The notes under the pieces: model-generated | Told to the model about the DNA's origin: nothing | Seen by the model: only the letters and a program-made list of their open reading frames with translations | Database searches by the model: none | In this document: positions 61,476 through 64,000 of the stretch, piece by piece | Numbering within the stretch: position 1 is the first letter of the stretch | Layout of the letters: every line of letters begins with the position of its first letter | Translations under genes and position numbers: made by a program | Assembly: GCA_021401465.1 (NCBI GenBank) | Contig: JADDMT010000007.1 | Location: forward strand, 434,001 to 498,000 | Reading direction: 5' to 3' | Origin: Teratosphaeria epicoccoides | Lineage: Eukaryota > Ascomycota > Dothideomycetes > Mycosphaerellales > Teratosphaeriaceae | DNA length: 64,000 nucleotides

Positions 61476-64000
61476 GACTGCGGCTATAGATTTGGACAAT
61501 TGATAGTGCAGTATCACGCAAGAGCTCAATTTTCTACGGCGGCCAGGAGTATTATGTATTATTTCTTTGTCTCATATACTTTCGTGACGCAGCACGTATA
61601 TTTGGACGGCAATTGGTTGACATCGAGGATGAGAACGCTATACCGAGGCCAAGTATTACGCTGTACAACGGATTTGAGATCGACATCAGACTTTCCCAGA
61701 AACTGTCAAGACCAACCGACACTCCCCCAAGACCCCAAGACGCCAAACGTTACAACCTTCTGTCTGCATGGGGGTCATCTCTCGAATCTTGCCGATCCTG
61801 CAAATGATCTCCGCACGGATGACGCCGAAGAGTGATGTGGCTTTGAGCCAGTCCAGCTTGTTGTTACTGCTTGTACCATCAGCGCGGTTGACGTTATAGC
61901 GGCGCAGAGTTGTGGAAGTCAATTTGCTCACTGACTGACTTGACTGACTTGCTGTGAGCAAGTCAACGGCCGGAGCAATCACACCAAGAGAAAATCTGAC
62001 TGCCGACTCGGTGTGGTCTGTATCCATTGCCGATGCCGAATTCATATGTATGCACACAACTCATGCGTTGTGTTGCCAGGTACAAGCGTCGCCACATCAC
62101 CGCTCGGGTTGGAAAATCTGGAGCGTGGCTGCGGAGCGGTCAATAATCAAACTTTAAAGCTACCGACCAACCATAAGCACAAATGTCGTTCTCGTTAGTG
62201 GCTGGTCCGATCGGCTTGCCTCGGCCCCTCGGTGACAGATGCGGCAAGGTCCAGGAATACTTTACATGTGCTCTGCGGAGAAGTCGCTCATTCGATGACA
62301 TGGTTGGACGTTGAGAGGTCTTCTCTCCGAAGTAGCTACGGAAGACCGGTCGTCGACGCCAAAGACGAGAGACAAGAGTATACATCGCAGTTGCTCCCAC
62401 TCCACACCGTCCCCAGCCCACTCGCATAGAGTCAAGCTTCCGGCAGAGCCGTGCAGCTCCGACTACGATGATCGGTCCAGAACTGCAGGTCGGCAGTACT
62501 ACTTACGTCAATTGTGGCTCAAAGGAGTGATGTGTGTCAGGCTGGCAGCATTATTTGACCTGTTCATCATCAGCAGATCTCCACGAACCACCCCAGAGTC
62601 TGTATAGTGACACCTGCATGTCATCAGCAGATGCGCTTTATGCATCAACGGCTCACTTCCCAAGCTCCCAGGGTCAAGCAACAAGCGCAGCCCAGCATCC
62701 TACTAGCAGCTGGAGACGGAAAGTCTAGCAAGAATGGTCCAGCGTGCTGGGACAGAGGCAATGGAGGCATCCACTACAGGAGTTTTGCCCTTCGTGGATG
62801 CTCCTAGAAGCAGGATTCCATCGGCCGATGCGTTCCAAAGAGCTTGTTCTATGAAGTGGAAGGATTACCTTACTGTCTGGAACAGTCCTGAGCGCAGTAC
62901 ACATCAGCCCGGAGCTTCTGATGGACGACGACGTACCACTGGAGACTGTCGCTGGTCTTTCTGGTATCACAGGCTGCGACAGATGGACCAATGAATAATG
63001 TGTGCGAAGAGTGCCCGTGATGAGGGCCGATCGTCAGGTTTTCGACGGCATTGCGACTTACTCTCACACTGACTGCCAAACTTTTCATCAGGCTATCAGA
63101 ATTGAGCCAATATGCATTCAGCAGTATCCTGATTTGTGGCCGTGCCAGATCGAGCTGCTTGTGTGAAGCGTCGCGCGACGAGCGTTGCGGGTGGTAGTGT
63201 CCTCTGTGCTCACGACCAAAGCAATCCTCGCTGCGCACACATGGGGCATCCTCCGCTCTCCACGATTCCCTGCAGGCACCGGCTTCTGATGATGTTGAGA
63301 TGCGGGTTGGGACGCTGAGCTTCGGCGTTGGCGACGATCACGCTGACTGAAGCCTGCACGCTGACGTTTAGCAAGATCTGGCTTTGTGGCATCTGGCATC
63401 ATGTGTCAGGGAGCAAGCATCAGCCTAGCCCTTGGTGGTTTCGCCGCCACAAGAGCTTCCTGTGCGTGACGATCTGTCCCCGAGCAGTATGCTGGAGACT
63501 CCCTTGTACTGGAGACTCACTCGTGCTGTGCGGAAGCGTTACAGAATGGCTTTAGACGCAAGTTCGCAATCTTTCGTGGGGCATATGCACAGTACCAAGC
63601 CGCGCATTTCAGGACGGCATGAATGGTCTCGTCCGGCGAGTTTGACGTCGGTGAAGCTCTCACTTTTTGTAGACTGGTACACTAATGTTTACATGTCCTG
63701 AGCTTGTCCTGTGCTTCCCTGCATATCTGGACAGCCCGAGTCTGTTTTCTGATTGGCGTAGATCCAAAGTCAACATTTCAGAGCAGACGTCCAGGCGTCA
63801 CGGGTCAGGTGCCCGGAGTCGAGTACTGGACTGACTACGATCACGGAGAGTACCGCAGTCTGTAACGTAGGAGGCGTGTTTGCTTTGGTGCAGGCTCCGC
63901 AGATCGTCGCCAGGAAGGCAACGATTCAAATCCCTAAGAGGCCGGAAGAGTTTGAGCAAGTCGCCAAATCCAACGATTGATCATGCAGCTTAAAAATGTT
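61476..64000. other. Gene-free stretch to the window end
   Basis: About 2.5 kb. Frames of up to 219 codons, including one antisense to the peroxidase start, have no motif. A small GACTGACTT repeat sits near 61930. The window may cut a gene beginning further right, but nothing is visible. Confidence 0.4.

Noticed and set aside
63920..63940. tRNA B-box-like sequence (GATTCAAATCC)
   Set aside because: There is no matching A box or acceptor stem in the surrounding 90 bp.
1..64000. CRISPR arrays, rRNA genes, telomere repeats
   Set aside because: None was seen. The sequence is eukaryotic nuclear DNA with introns, and no TTAGGG tract or rRNA segment was noticed.

Overview
The window is nuclear DNA of a filamentous ascomycete. 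Genes are split by short GT..AG introns (about 49-70 bp, a few longer), are not arranged in operons, and belong to families typical of Pezizomycotina: a Zn2Cys6 regulator, MFS carriers, GT31 and GT8 glycosyltransferases, a heme-thiolate peroxidase, an S28 peptidase and a BCS1-like ATPase. The overall look suggests a Dothideomycete of the Mycosphaerellales type, but that is an inference from gene style only.

Layout. 1-8.4 kb: a decayed unknown gene, a Zn2Cys6 transcription factor, a FAR-17a/AIG1 membrane protein and a nitronate monooxygenase pseudogene. 8.6-11.8 kb: a PIF1-type helicase and, directly upstream, a viroplasmin-like/PHD reading frame; splice phases allow both to be one gene. 13.4-20.2 kb: GT8 glycosyltransferase, DHA1-type MFS exporter, leucine-rich-repeat protein. 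21.8-26.3 kb: small secreted protein, GT31 glycosyltransferase, SLX9 ribosome-biogenesis factor, and a conserved MGTRH protein with a decayed tandem relative. 27.9-34.6 kb: BCS1-like pseudogene, a disordered protein, a damaged unknown gene, a PQ-loop vacuolar transporter. 35-39.8 kb: a 10-bp minisatellite, a low-complexity protein, and an SVOP/sugar-type MFS carrier. 41.6-43.4 kb: an S28 peptidase gene broken by a 112-bp insertion. 45-58.3 kb: gene-poor DNA with lineage-specific proteins, a compact terminal-repeat element and a tandem paralogue pair. 60.1-61.5 kb: a secreted heme-thiolate peroxidase. The remainder to 64 kb shows no supported gene.

The most unusual item is a 987-bp element at 48,429-49,415. 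It has 112-bp terminal direct repeats, a 5-bp target-site duplication (TCATC), a polypurine tract next to one repeat, a TATA box in the other, and two short overlapping P/S/T-rich reading frames, with no reverse transcriptase or integrase. A solo copy of the same 112-bp repeat, with its own 5-bp duplication (TCCGG), interrupts the S28 peptidase gene 6 kb away. Removing it together with one duplication copy restores the reading frame exactly.

At least five genes in the window are decayed (unknown gene near 1 kb, nitronate monooxygenase, BCS1-like ATPase, MGTRH relative, S28 peptidase), so the region looks like an accessory or relaxed-selection segment mixed with core genes such as SLX9. All exon boundaries and family calls come from reading the sequence by eye; no database search was run.
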